A stretch of DNA of 64,000 nucleotides, from NCBI RefSeq assembly GCF_022818495.1, contig NZ_CP089291.1, forward strand, positions 2,621,501-2,685,500. The letters run 5' to 3'. Shown in pieces: positions 44,261 through 52,752 of this stretch. Below the pieces are notes generated by a model. The model searched no databases. It had not been told where the DNA came from and worked only from the letters and a program-made list of their open reading frames with translations. The DNA comes from Fodinisporobacter ferrooxydans (GTDB lineage Bacteria; Bacillota; Bacilli; Tumebacillales; MYW30-H2). Each line of letters starts with the position of its first letter. The stretch's first letter is position 1. Position numbers and translations under genes: made by a program.

Positions 44261-45124
44261 TCACGTTTCATGAGTCAGCACCTCACGCACGTCAGGAATA
44301 AGCGGATAAAGATAGATGTCTTTGACAGGGACTTGCAATGTACGGTCGGTATCGTTGCGGCTTCGGCCTTGGGTCTGACCGACACGTATCCAGTTAGCGG
44401 CTAGGTAACAAGTGCCGCAGAAACGGTTCTGTTCGACGAACGTTTCGAGTAAATAGATGGGATGTCCGTATTTTTGCATCCAGTCGTCGCTTATACGTCT
44501 GGCTAATCTTCCGAGCAAGTGGCTGGCCAAATGAGGAACCTTGACCCAAGGTAAGATCAGAAATCTCATATTATTGGTAATGAGGTGCAGGCCCGCTTGC
44601 CGGGTTAAAGGATCCCAACCGATCCATTCATCGCGAGAAGCGACTTTCCAAGCAGCAGAGCCAAAAAGGAAACAGGCCAGTGGACGCTTCTGCCAGTCGT
44701 ATACCATATATTTCATATTCTCGCCTACCATACCGTTAAAACCGAGGTAATGATACTCCGCCAGCAGATGTTTGAATAATTTTGATGATGCGGCATCCCG
44801 AACCACGTTGATTTGAAGAGGCGTAAGTTCACGAAGAGAGCAGACGATGTCGGTTGAAGAATGGGCAACGGGTGTGCGATCTATCACCGAATTTCCAACG
44901 CCAACGGTGCGTGCAGCGGGTAAACGAAAGTATCCGAGTCGTTCTAATTTGAGAAGCATCGTGCGACAAGCCATGTCTTTGAGTTGACCTTTCGCGTTAA
45001 CCCAATTCCATGCACTACAAATTTCCCGTGAAAGACGGGTGCGATGCCAGTCCGGGTGATCCGACATGAGTGTGCAAATCCACTGAATATCTTCTTGGGA
45101 GAGGTTTCGTCCTTGTATCTTCAT
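44261..45124 (-). CDS. DUF4338 (DruA-like) protein
   Basis: A 287-aa protein of the DUF4338 family, the family of DruA from the Druantia anti-phage system. Recognisable stretches: HPDWHRTRLSREICSAWNWV near the start, LLAEYHYLGFNGMVGENMKY in the middle, then LACFLFGSAAWKVASRDEWI and FVEQNRFCGTCYLAANWIRV. It is shorter than Druantia DruA and no other druantia gene (druE helicase and others) is near. It lies inside the inverted repeats of an IS4-like element, so it is probably mobile cargo or a transposition helper. The frame is intact while the transposase is broken. Confidence 0.75.
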   Translation of the reverse strand: MKIQGRNLSQEDIQWICTLMSDHPDWHRTRLSREICSAWNWVNAKGQLKDMACRTMLLKLERLGYFRLPAARTVGVGNSVIDRTPVAHSSTDIVCSLRELTPLQINVVRDAASSKLFKHLLAEYHYLGFNGMVGENMKYMVYDWQKRPLACFLFGSAAWKVASRDEWIGWDPLTRQAGLHLITNNMRFLILPWVKVPHLASHLLGRLARRISDDWMQKYGHPIYLLETFVEQNRFCGTCYLAANWIRVGQTQGRSRNDTDRTLQVPVKDIYLYPLIPDVREVLTHET

Positions 45125-45137
45125 GAGTCAAGTGTAC

Positions 45138-45169
45138 AAAAAAATCTCCGCTGAGTTCAGCAGAGATTT
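45138..45169. repeat. Hairpin upstream of the DUF4338 gene
   Basis: AAAATCTCCGCTGA and TCAGCAGAGATTTT pair with one mismatch around GT. It lies between the DUF4338 start codon and the right inverted repeat of the element. It may block transcription from outside, as is common at IS ends. Confidence 0.5.
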
Positions 45170-45299
45170 TAAGGCGTCTATGAGGAGGAACTGAATCATG
45201 GATCCCTATTAATTGGAAACGTAGTGGGTTAAGCATAGGGCTATGCCTGGGAGAACTGAACAGGAAGTGCCGTGAGACGTGATATGAAAAAGTCCCCAT

Positions 45300-45895
45300 T
45301 TGCTATACTGGGAATTGGTTTCGCCAGCCAAATTCTCAAGCAAAGGGGGACGGTACCCATGGGTGGTAGTAGTCTAGCCCACACCCGGTGGGATTGTAGT
45401 TATCATATCATATTCATCCCGAAATTTCGCCGAAAAGTCTTCTTCAAAGAGATTCGAAAGGAAGTCGGAGAAATTCTGCGGACACTCTGCGAATATAAGA
45501 ATGTTGAGTTGGTTAAGGGCAGCATCAGTGTGGATCATGTACACATGTATGTGAAGATTCCGCCAAAACTGAGTGTATCGGAATTCATGGGATATTTGAA
45601 AGGGAAAAGTGCCCTCATGGTATTTGATTGCTTCCCGCAAATGAAACAAGGGGGCGGCAGACATTTGTGGGCACGAGGATATTATGTAAGTACGGTCGGA
45701 ATCCATAAAGATGTGATTCGAGAGTACATTCAGAAGCAAGAAGAAGCGGATATCATCGAAGACAAGGCATCTAAATAAACCCCTTTAGGGGTAGCCGGTA
45801 AAAATGGCTGGCGAAACCGCGCCTTTAGGCGCAGCCAGTACCATGCCCCTTATAGGGGCAAAATCAAGCCACCCGTTGAACGGGTGGTACTGTGA
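45300..45895 (+). mobile_element. IS200/IS605-family element
   Basis: It has one Y1 transposase gene. GGTTTCGCCAGCC (45317-45329) near the left end and its exact complement GGCTGGCGAAACC (45806-45818) near the right are subterminal. Four hairpins follow the gene: 45780-45791, 45819-45832, 45845-45859 and 45869-45887 (CCACCCGTTGAACGGGTGG). The last is the usual right-end hairpin of this family. The element truncates an integrase gene at about 45893. Exact ends are estimates. Confidence 0.75.
45359..45778 (+). CDS. tnpA: IS200/IS605 transposase TnpA (Y1 HUH)
   Basis: A 139-aa single-strand transposase. The HUH motif is in SVDHVHMYVKIPP (His-x-His) and the catalytic Tyr in VIREYIQKQ near the C terminus. 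It starts WDCSYHIIFIPKFRRKVF, typical of the family. ATG 45359 has AAAGGGGGA upstream. The frame is complete, so the element may still move. Confidence 0.9.
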   Translation: MGGSSLAHTRWDCSYHIIFIPKFRRKVFFKEIRKEVGEILRTLCEYKNVELVKGSISVDHVHMYVKIPPKLSVSEFMGYLKGKSALMVFDCFPQMKQGGGRHLWARGYYVSTVGIHKDVIREYIQKQEEADIIEDKASK

Positions 45896-46280
45896 CTTCC
45901 TTTTTGACTTTCATCGGAGCCAAATCTGCAACGGGATTTGATTCAATGTAACCTTTACGATAGAGGAAGTTACACCATGCACGAATAGCGGAAAAACGAT
46001 TCTTGCACGTTACAGGTTTACAGCCACGTTCGTGAATCAGATAATCCATGTAATCTTCAATATCTGTAGAAATCCATTTGTTTGGTTCAAGGGGCATTTG
46101 TTTCTCTTGTAGAAACCGTCGAAAGTAATCGCCTAGAACTTCCTCTTACCATTCAATCGTTCTGTCAGTTAGTCCCATTCGTTTCCTGTCGGCAATAAAA
46201 ACTTGTAATGCTTTATCAAAATCACTTCCGACGGCATCTTTTCGTTCTTTATTACGTTCTTCAAATGGCATTTTTGGCAT
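45893..46280 (-). pseudogene. Tyrosine recombinase/integrase N terminus, broken
   Basis: From ATG 46280 (AAGGAGG upstream) the frame reads MPKMPFEERNKERKDAVGSD and continues to DRTIEW, then a TAA at 46148-46146. After it the same frame goes on EEVLGDYFRRFLQEKQ to the SAM-like DNA-binding domain (CKNRFSAIRAWCNFLYRKGY) and NPVADLAPMK. It is then cut by the IS200/IS605 right end. The catalytic domain is missing. It begins 163 bases from the 3' end of tRNA-Sec, the usual place for an integrase that used that tRNA gene as attachment site. Confidence 0.75.
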
Positions 46281-46442
46281 AAAAAAAAGCCTCCTTTTCA
46301 ACATTTAGAACGACCCAGACTGTGGGCTTAGTCGAAAAGCGAGACTGTGTGCTTAAAATGTACGCACACGGTTTAACCAGCGTTCACACGACGTTTCACA
46401 CATCGTATTCACACCCGATAAACCGCGTCAAATCAACATTTT

Positions 46443-46539
46443 TGGCGGGAACGTGTGGGAATCGAACCCACCCATCGGACACCATCCGACGCACTCGGTT
46501 TTGAAGACCGCGAGGCGCACCAGCTACCCATCCGCTCCC
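46443..46539 (-). tRNA. selC: Selenocysteine tRNA (anticodon UCA)
   Basis: A 97-nt gene read on the minus strand, starting GGGAGCGGATGG and ending CGTTCCCGCCA, with encoded CCA. The anticodon loop is CTTCAAA with TCA, between CGGT and ACCG. A long variable arm (TCGGA / TCCGA) and the T arm GTGGG-TTCGATT-CCCAC are present. Length, long extra arm and UCA anticodon together identify tRNA-Sec. One acceptor pair at position 8 is a mismatch by my folding. selA starts 16 kb away at 62821. Confidence 0.93.
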
Positions 46540-46875
46540 ATTTGTTAAATGTAACGAAAAGTAATTGAAACATCGCTATCTAAAATAACATGTTTAAAGA
46601 AAAAATTCAACTTAAGGCTGTGAAGATGTTTCGTTGTGCTGTGAAGAGAGAACTGTGAAATGTAAATTTGTTGTTTGTTTTCCTTCCATCTTCTTAACAA
46701 CATTTGTCTACTGCGTATTTCACAGTTCAGTGAATTTGTGTGTGCTCTTATTCTCTAGATTCTTTTATTTTTGTTTATTTGTAAGTCTTCTTTGCTTGTA
46801 TAGGTGGTTTTGCTGACTACTTTTACCGTTTCGGCTTGATTGCGGCACTCCAATACTTTCGTTACACCAATGCCT
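46540..46875. other. Gap with no recognised gene
   Basis: 336 bases that should contain the tRNA-Sec promoter on the minus strand. I see no convincing coding frame or repeat; it is A+T-rich. Confidence 0.5.
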
Positions 46876-47316
46876 TCATGAAGACGTTACGGTTGGCTCT
46901 ACTTGTACATCCACATTGCCGCGGATCGCGGCAGATATCATGCAATTTCGTTCTGCAAGTATTGCGATTGTTTGCGCCTGTTGGATCATTTCCGGATCGT
47001 TTTCTTTGATTATGATTATGGGGCGATGAATGATGCGGTCATAACGCAATACGGGATCTTCTACCAAAATGCCTTGGGATTGAATGGTTAATTCCTCTAC
47101 GTCGATGTTTCGCTTCTGTAACATAAGTCCAAGTGTAATCAGGTAACAAGTAGCAGAAGCGCCTAAAAGCATTTCTTCGGAACTGGTTCCGATTCCCAAT
47201 CCGTTCATATTGAGAGGGGCTGACACAGTTGTTTCGAGGCCGTTTGTAACAATGGTTCCTTGACCGTTCCGACCACCTTGCCATTTGCCTGTAAGCGTAA
47301 ATTGATGTTGTTTCAT
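46876..47316 (-). CDS. OsmC-family protein
   Basis: A 146-aa OsmC/Ohr-fold protein, a thiol-dependent peroxidase family. The two redox Cys are in GASATCYLITLG (about residue 57) and AERNCMISAAI (about 125). The first part (FTLTGKWQGGRNGQGTI) and the IGTSSEEMLLGASA helix fit the family. ATG follows AGGGGTGCG. It stands alone. It likely reduces organic or fatty-acid hydroperoxides, though some members have other roles. Confidence 0.88.
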   Translation of the reverse strand: MKQHQFTLTGKWQGGRNGQGTIVTNGLETTVSAPLNMNGLGIGTSSEEMLLGASATCYLITLGLMLQKRNIDVEELTIQSQGILVEDPVLRYDRIIHRPIIIIKENDPEMIQQAQTIAILAERNCMISAAIRGNVDVQVEPTVTSS

Positions 47317-47892
47317 TTGTTCGCACCCCTAAATCTTTTTCTTATGTTTATAGTACCACAAAACATCTTTCATGAAAGGGTTTTCTTCTTGTGGTGAAGT
47401 TGAGATTGGAAGGAAAGTGCGTTACATTACGAAAAGAGCATATGACGGTTTTAAAGGGTATAAAGAAAGAATGCAGATACTATTTGCAAATGGAAACGTA
47501 TGTGGAAATGCATGGATTAAGGAGATGTAGAAGGGAAATGTTCCCGGAAAGGCAGTGGTTCAAGAAACAAGCATATAAAAAAAGCGTATCAAGTATATGC
47601 AAACAATATTAGAGGATGTTCAAAAAGTAGTCAAAACTCCACGGCGGATTGCTTTGCCGAATCCCAAAACGTCTTACTCATGTACCAAATACGTACACTC
47701 CGTCGCCTTTTCGTGCTTCGACTTCGCACTCCTTGTGTCTTGCTTAACTACTTTTTGAACACGCATTATTAGGCTTATGGCAATATGGGGTTTATAGAAA
47801 TTTGAGGCTTATGGCGATATGAGCATACGGAAATATAAAAAATATGTTGAGTAATAAAATATTCAGAACTGTATAAAGAAAGGTTTACGAGC
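47317..47892. other. Gap containing a MITE-like repeat
   Basis: The stretch before 47607 has a short open frame without a ribosome site; I do not regard it as a gene. The rest is the first copy of the 166-bp repeat and a short A+T-rich leader with repeated TTATGGC-type sequence before the pseudouridine synthase gene. Confidence 0.5.
47607..47772. repeat. 166-bp MITE-like repeat, copy 1
   Basis: Begins and ends with TATTAG. Inside, GTTCAAAAAGTAGT near the left and ACTACTTTTTGAAC near the right are inverted repeats. Copy 2 at 55988 has the same length with about nine differences. It has no coding capacity. It is probably a non-autonomous element moved by a transposase encoded elsewhere. Confidence 0.8.
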
Positions 47893-48828
47893 ATGAAAAT
47901 ACATCGGGATGGGGATTGGCTGCATTCGAGAATTGATAAAAGATGGCAGGGGAAGCCGCTTGCTTCCTGTCTGGCAGAGGGATTTCGCCTGCAGGAAAGT
48001 CGCTTCCGGCAATTGTTTCAGGAGCAAAAGGTATGGATTGGCGATTCTGCGATTGCCTGGCAAGACCGGGATATGGTTTTGCAGCCGGGCATGCGTATAC
48101 GATTGCCAATCGTGCCGGAGAATGGATATGGCATCGAACCGGACTACCATCCGGATGTGGAATTGGTCTTTGAAGATGAGCATTGTCTGGTTGTAAATAA
48201 GCCGGCAGACATGTTGGTGCATCCGGATCGACCGGGCCGGCGGGGAACTTTGGATGCAGTGGTGGCGTTTCATTACTTGCAGCAAGGGGTCATGATCAAA
48301 CCTCGCCATGTGCACCGTCTCGATAAAGATACATCAGGACTTGTATTGTATGCAAAACATGCGGAATCCCATCGCTTGCTTGATCAACAACTGGCAAACA
48401 AACATATATTGCGTCGTTATTGGGCCATTATACAAGGTCGATTGCCGAAAACCAAAGGAACGATTTCTCTACCCATTGGCCGTGATCGCTACTATCGACA
48501 AAAGCGTGTGATCAGCAAGTCAGGGCTTCCTGCAATCACGCGCTACCAGGTCATCAAAACGCAAGATGCGCCTGGGATCGGTTCATGTAAAATCATCGAA
48601 TTGCAGCTGGAGACTGGACGGACCCATCAAATTCGCGTGCATCTGAGCCATCTGGGCGCTCCGATTGCGGGGGATTCCTTGTATGGTGGAGCAGCGGTGC
48701 CGCTGCTCCCGGCTGGAAGGCAAGCGTTGCATGCATATGCGCTGCAATTCGATCATCCCTATACGAGAGAACCCATTTTCTGTGAAATCGAATGGCCGGA
48801 AGACATCAAGCAAGCGTTTCAATTGTAA
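47893..48828 (+). CDS. RluA-family pseudouridine synthase (RluD-like)
   Basis: A 311-aa enzyme that converts uridine to pseudouridine in RNA, most likely 23S rRNA. An S4-like RNA-binding part covers about residues 12-75 (DKRWQGKPLASCL). The catalytic Asp is in PRHVHRLDKDTSGLVLYAK (about 140). Later GRTHQIRVHLSHLGAPIAGD is typical. ATG follows AAAGG. It is a single gene ended by a strong terminator. Confidence 0.93.
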   Translation: MKIHRDGDWLHSRIDKRWQGKPLASCLAEGFRLQESRFRQLFQEQKVWIGDSAIAWQDRDMVLQPGMRIRLPIVPENGYGIEPDYHPDVELVFEDEHCLVVNKPADMLVHPDRPGRRGTLDAVVAFHYLQQGVMIKPRHVHRLDKDTSGLVLYAKHAESHRLLDQQLANKHILRRYWAIIQGRLPKTKGTISLPIGRDRYYRQKRVISKSGLPAITRYQVIKTQDAPGIGSCKIIELQLETGRTHQIRVHLSHLGAPIAGDSLYGGAAVPLLPAGRQALHAYALQFDHPYTREPIFCEIEWPEDIKQAFQL

Positions 48829-48871
48829 AGGAATAGAGGAGACAAGTTGTCATGATGCAAAGAATCCAACT

Positions 48872-48916
48872 AGGGATGGACTCATGGAATTTTCCATTGA
48901 CCCATCCCTGGTTTTT
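48872..48916 (+). terminator. Terminator after the pseudouridine synthase gene
   Basis: AGGGATGG (48872-48879) pairs with CCATCCCT (48902-48909), with an inner ATGGAA/TTCCAT stem, then five T. Confidence 0.75.
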
Positions 48917-48977
48917 AAATACGAAAAGGTATGCGACAAAAATTTTGCAAAAATCTTGCCAAAAACTGCAACAAAAC

Positions 48978-50189
48978 CTATACGCTTGCCAACTGTTCCA
49001 CAAAATCCCCTTGCTTCACTTTTTCCAAAAATCTCTGCATGCGCTCCAATGCTTGTGTAATCTGGTCGAGGGATGTGGCATAGGAGCAGCGTACAAATCC
49101 ATCGCCGCCTTTGCCAAACACGTTGCCAGGCACGACCGCGACTTTTGCTTCCATTAAAAGCAGCTCAGCGAATTGTTCGGAAGACAATCCGGTGTTCTGA
49201 ATGCTCGGGAACGCATAAAATGCGCCTTTTGGCTCATGGCAGGAGAGGCCGATCTCCCGGAATCCGTTGACGATCAAGCGCCGACGCTGATCGTATCGTT
49301 TGACCATCTCATCTTTGTGCTGCTTCCCGTTGCGCAACGCTTCGAGTGCAGCCATCTGTCCCATAATGGGCGCGCAAAGAATCGTATATTGATGGATTTT
49401 TACCATCATCGATAAAATTTCTCTGGGCGCCGCTGCATAGCCGATGCGCCAACCGGTCATGGCGAATGCTTTGGACATGCCGTTGACAACGACAGTTCTC
49501 TCCAGCATGCCCGGCAAGGAAGCGATGCTGACATGGGAGCCGTCATATGTCAATTCCGAGTAGATTTCATCGCTAATAACAAATAAATCATGCCTGATTG
49601 CCACATCGGCAATCCCTTGCAGGTCTTCCCGGCTCATCGTGGCTCCCGTGGGGTTATTCGGGAAGCAGAGCAACAAGACTTTGGAACGGGGGGTGATCGC
49701 TCGTTCCAATGCAGCCGGCGTCAATTTAAAATCATCTTCCGCATATGTTTGAATTCCGACAGATATGCCGCCAGCCAAAGTGGCACAAGGTTGATACGAC
49801 ACATACGCCGGCTCCGGAAACAATACTTCGTCTCCCGGGCAAAGAATGGTTCGCAGCGCCAAATCAATCGCTTCGCTGGCACCGACCGTGACCAAGATCT
49901 CATCTTTGGGATCATATGTGATTTGACAGGTTTCTGCCAGATAATTTGCGATTTCTTCCCGCAATTGCGGCAATCCATAATTGGATGTATATGTGGTAAA
50001 CCCCTTCTCCAGTGAGTAAAAGCAAGCTTCCCGCACATGCCAGGGCGTGACAAAGTCCGGTTCTCCAACACCCAGAGAAATCACGTCTTCCATCTGATTG
50101 GCAAGATCAAAAAACTTGCGAATGCCTGAAGGAGGCAAAGAGCGGACGACGGGCGACAAGCGGTCATAAAGGTTGGAACGTCCATTCAT
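48978..50189 (-). CDS. PLP-dependent aminotransferase, class I/II
   Basis: A 403-aa fold-type I aminotransferase. PLP Lys is in VNGMSKAFAMTGWRIGYAA; other cofactor contacts are FPNNPTGATMS and ISDEIYSEL. The N terminus ISLGVGEPDF is the usual substrate-specificity segment. It overlaps the Lrp-type regulator gene by 3 bases. Such pairs in Bacillales (as with patA/alaR-like regulators) usually deal with an amino acid sensed by the regulator. The substrate is not clear. Confidence 0.9.
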   Translation of the reverse strand: MNGRSNLYDRLSPVVRSLPPSGIRKFFDLANQMEDVISLGVGEPDFVTPWHVREACFYSLEKGFTTYTSNYGLPQLREEIANYLAETCQITYDPKDEILVTVGASEAIDLALRTILCPGDEVLFPEPAYVSYQPCATLAGGISVGIQTYAEDDFKLTPAALERAITPRSKVLLLCFPNNPTGATMSREDLQGIADVAIRHDLFVISDEIYSELTYDGSHVSIASLPGMLERTVVVNGMSKAFAMTGWRIGYAAAPREILSMMVKIHQYTILCAPIMGQMAALEALRNGKQHKDEMVKRYDQRRRLIVNGFREIGLSCHEPKGAFYAFPSIQNTGLSSEQFAELLLMEAKVAVVPGNVFGKGGDGFVRCSYATSLDQITQALERMQRFLEKVKQGDFVEQLASV

Positions 50190-50680
50190 GGTGTGATCAC
50201 CAGCCGTTGGTCTTCTTCCCGGTCCTCGAATATCACGCCATCTTCTTTGTATTGTTTCAAAATAAAGTGAGTGGTCGTGGATTGCACATGTTCAATCGTC
50301 GATAATTTTTCGGATACGAAAAGTCCGATATCTTTGACGCTGTATCCTTCGACGACAAGACTAAAATCATACGCTCCTGACATCAGTGTCAAGGATTTCA
50401 CTTCGGGAAAACGATAGATGCGCTCAGCCAGTGCATCATATCCCACTTCCCGCTGGGGTGTCACTTTGACATCGATCATGGCTGTTACACGCTGATGATC
50501 CACCTTATCCCAGTTGATAATCGTGGAGTAGCGCAAAATCACGTGTTCCCGTTCCAGTTGCGCAATCGCTTTTTCCACCGTTTCCTTGGAAACGTTTAAC
50601 ATATCTGCAATCGTATCTGGCTGCAGTTTGCTGTTTTCGTGCAGCAATTGCAAAATGTCATGCCTTAATTGTGTTGACAT
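50186..50680 (-). CDS. Lrp/AsnC-family regulator
   Basis: A 164-aa regulator with an N-terminal helix-turn-helix (KLQPDTIADMLNVSKETVEK) and a RAM ligand domain (VTAMIDVKVTPQREVGYDA; SLTLMSGAYDFSLVVEG). ATG 50680 is preferred, with GGAGAGG upstream; ATG 50695 is in frame but unsupported. It is first in a two-gene unit with the aminotransferase, which it probably controls in response to an amino acid. Confidence 0.9.
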   Translation of the reverse strand: MSTQLRHDILQLLHENSKLQPDTIADMLNVSKETVEKAIAQLEREHVILRYSTIINWDKVDHQRVTAMIDVKVTPQREVGYDALAERIYRFPEVKSLTLMSGAYDFSLVVEGYSVKDIGLFVSEKLSTIEHVQSTTTHFILKQYKEDGVIFEDREEDQRLVITP

Positions 50681-50899
50681 CAGTTTCCTCTCCAATGTTA
50701 AATAGTTGCATTCATGACAGGGAATGCTTTTTGTCTGTGTTAGAATATTCTTTCATTATACTCGAATTCACGGATTTTGTTTTATAAAAATATCTTGTAT
50801 TTGTTTCATAAAAATGCCTTGCAAACGATACAATCGAAAAAACGCGCACCATGCGCCGCCCGACTGCCGCCCGACAATCAATTCCAGGGGGGCGGGGGA

Positions 50900-51658
50900 T
50901 CACTTCAGAAACACACACACCGTTTCCAGCAGCTCTTTTTCCCATTCATACTTGTTGAATGTATGATCCGCATCTTCGATCCATTTTACCGTCAATCGGG
51001 ATCCATAGGAACGTTCCCGGTAGATGTCGGCAATTTGATAAGGAACAGAGGCATCTTTCATGCCGTGAATCAGCAATACCTGTCCTTGAAAATGCGCCGC
51101 CCGCTCAAATACCGCAATCGTCTTTAAGTCTTCGGGAAACGCGCGGCCGACGAGATTGCCGCCAATGTCGATGACTTTCAAATCCGGATTAGCCAGATAC
51201 GCATGCGCCATGTCCTGAATGATCTCATACATGTTTCCGGCGGGCGCCAACAAAACAAGCTTGTCGATTTCCGCAGGATGATCTCCTGCCAGAACACTTG
51301 CGACAAGACCGCCAAGGCTTAATCCAAGGAGACTGATCCGATGCGGGTCAATGCGGGGATCTTGCCGCACAAACTGCAAAATGGCCTTTGCTTCCTCAAG
51401 CTCTTTGCTGACGGTCATGTCTTCAAAATCTCCGTCACTTTCGCCGCTGCCGAGAAAGTCAAAGCGGAAGCAGGCGATCCTCAAGTTCTCCAGTGAGCGG
51501 GAAAGCTTCAGGAACATCCGGTGTTCCTGCAATTTGTTTGCTGTGAATCCATGAAACAAGATGACTGCAGGCAGTTTTTCCTCGTCCCGGAGTTTTGGAA
51601 TGTGCTCCATTCCCCGCAATGTCATTCCGTTATGTAACAACTCGATGGCTTTTTGCAC
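50900..51658 (-). CDS. Alpha/beta-hydrolase (esterase, S33/cinnamoyl-esterase-like)
   Basis: A 252-aa cytosolic hydrolase. Oxyanion region: VILFHGFTANK; nucleophile elbow GLSLGG (Ser about residue 112); Asp in LIHGMKDASVPY and His in EDADHTFNK complete the triad. GTG 51658 is chosen because GGAGG lies eight bases upstream. The order and FRFDFLGSGESDGDFEDMT stretch resemble feruloyl/cinnamoyl esterases. It is a single gene. The natural ester is unknown. Confidence 0.88.
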   Translation of the reverse strand: MQKAIELLHNGMTLRGMEHIPKLRDEEKLPAVILFHGFTANKLQEHRMFLKLSRSLENLRIACFRFDFLGSGESDGDFEDMTVSKELEEAKAILQFVRQDPRIDPHRISLLGLSLGGLVASVLAGDHPAEIDKLVLLAPAGNMYEIIQDMAHAYLANPDLKVIDIGGNLVGRAFPEDLKTIAVFERAAHFQGQVLLIHGMKDASVPYQIADIYRERSYGSRLTVKWIEDADHTFNKYEWEKELLETVCVFLK

Positions 51659-51855
51659 ATGTATTACCTCCAATCCTTGATCATTGGCTCACTTGCCTCT
51701 TCTTATCATACTACAAAATTGATTGGGGAAAGCTAGTTGGAGTGTGATTTAAATTGATAAAATTGGATGCCAAGTTAACATGAATGCTTGAGAAAAAAAT
51801 TTTCACTGTTATAATTAAAATAGAAAATTTTTTCAAAATGGATGGTGAGATTTGG

Positions 51856-52752
51856 ATGAAAGTTGGACTTTTGGGTCTTGGTAAAATGGGATTGCAGCTA
51901 GCGCGGAATATGATCGATAAAGGGCATCAAGTGGAAGCTTTCGACGTAAATGAAGCTGCTGTTGCATCGTTGCAGGAAGCAGGCGGAAGCGGACATTCTA
52001 CAGCGATTGCGGTAATAGAGGCATTGGAAAAGCCGCGCATCATTTGGCTGATGGTGCCGGCGGGAACACTCATTGACCGAATTGTGTCAGAGATTGAGCC
52101 TTATTTGTCGGAAGGGGATATCGTTATCGATGGCGGGAATTCCCACTATAAGGATTCGGTTCGCAGATATGAGCACTTGGCTAGGAAAGGCGTTCACTTC
52201 CTGGATATTGGTACGAGCGGTGGAACGGAAGGTGCGCGCCATGGCGCCTGTCTCATGATCGGTGGCGACAAACAGGCATTTACGTTTGTGGAGCCGGTAA
52301 TTCGTGATATTGCGATTGCGGATGGCTATATGTATACAGGCCTGGCCGGATCCGGCCATTTCTTGAAAATGGTGCACAATGGCATTGAGTATGGAATGAT
52401 GCAGGCCATTGCAGAAGGTTTTGAAATCCTTGAAAAAAGCCAATATACATATGAGTATGAAAAAGTGGCGAAAGTATGGAATCACGGCTCAGTCATTCGT
52501 AGTTGGTTGATGGAATTGATGGAAAACGCCTTCCAAGAGGATCCGAAGCTTGACAGCATCAAGGGTGTGATGCATTCATCCGGCGAAGGAAAATGGACGA
52601 TTGAGACAGCTCTTGATCTGCAAGTGCCCGCGCCAGTCATCGCCATGTCGTTATTGATGCGGTATCGTTCCCTCGAAGAAGACACGTTCCACGGAAAAGT
52701 GGTGGCAGCCCTTCGCAATCAGTTTGGCGGACATGCAGTGGAAAAGGCGTAA
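51856..52752 (+). CDS. gnd: 6-phosphogluconate dehydrogenase, decarboxylating (short YqeC type)
   Basis: A 298-aa enzyme that oxidises and decarboxylates 6-phosphogluconate to ribulose-5-phosphate. The NAD(P) motif is GLLGLGKMGLQLARNM; then VIDGGNSHYKDS, the Gly-rich DIGTSGGTEGARHGACLMIG and GHFLKMVHNGIEYGMMQ with the catalytic Lys. It is the short form found in many Firmicutes, with NAD preference likely. ATG 51856 has GGTGAG upstream. It precedes an RpiR-type regulator gene. Confidence 0.9.
   Translation: MKVGLLGLGKMGLQLARNMIDKGHQVEAFDVNEAAVASLQEAGGSGHSTAIAVIEALEKPRIIWLMVPAGTLIDRIVSEIEPYLSEGDIVIDGGNSHYKDSVRRYEHLARKGVHFLDIGTSGGTEGARHGACLMIGGDKQAFTFVEPVIRDIAIADGYMYTGLAGSGHFLKMVHNGIEYGMMQAIAEGFEILEKSQYTYEYEKVAKVWNHGSVIRSWLMELMENAFQEDPKLDSIKGVMHSSGEGKWTIETALDLQVPAPVIAMSLLMRYRSLEEDTFHGKVVAALRNQFGGHAVEKA

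Larger units (their letters stand above)
43082..45252 (-). mobile_element. IS4-like element carrying a DUF4338 gene
   Basis: A 2171-bp unit bounded by imperfect 29-bp inverted repeats. The left end begins CCCCAGGC and ends CTTGACCCAC (43082-43110). The complement of the right end begins TCCCAGGC and ends CTTAACCCAC (45252-45224). 23 of 29 positions match. Inside are a degenerate IS4-type transposase gene and an intact DUF4338 gene on the same strand. I found no clear target duplication. The shared ends argue that DUF4338 moved as part of this element. Confidence 0.75.

Noticed and set aside
44261-45124. A complete Druantia defence system
   Set aside because: Only the DUF4338 gene is present; no helicase or other druantia gene is adjacent, and the gene lies inside IS-type inverted repeats.
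47391-47612. Possible 73-codon gene upstream of the first MITE-like repeat
   Set aside because: No clear ribosome site, odd composition and no recognisable family.
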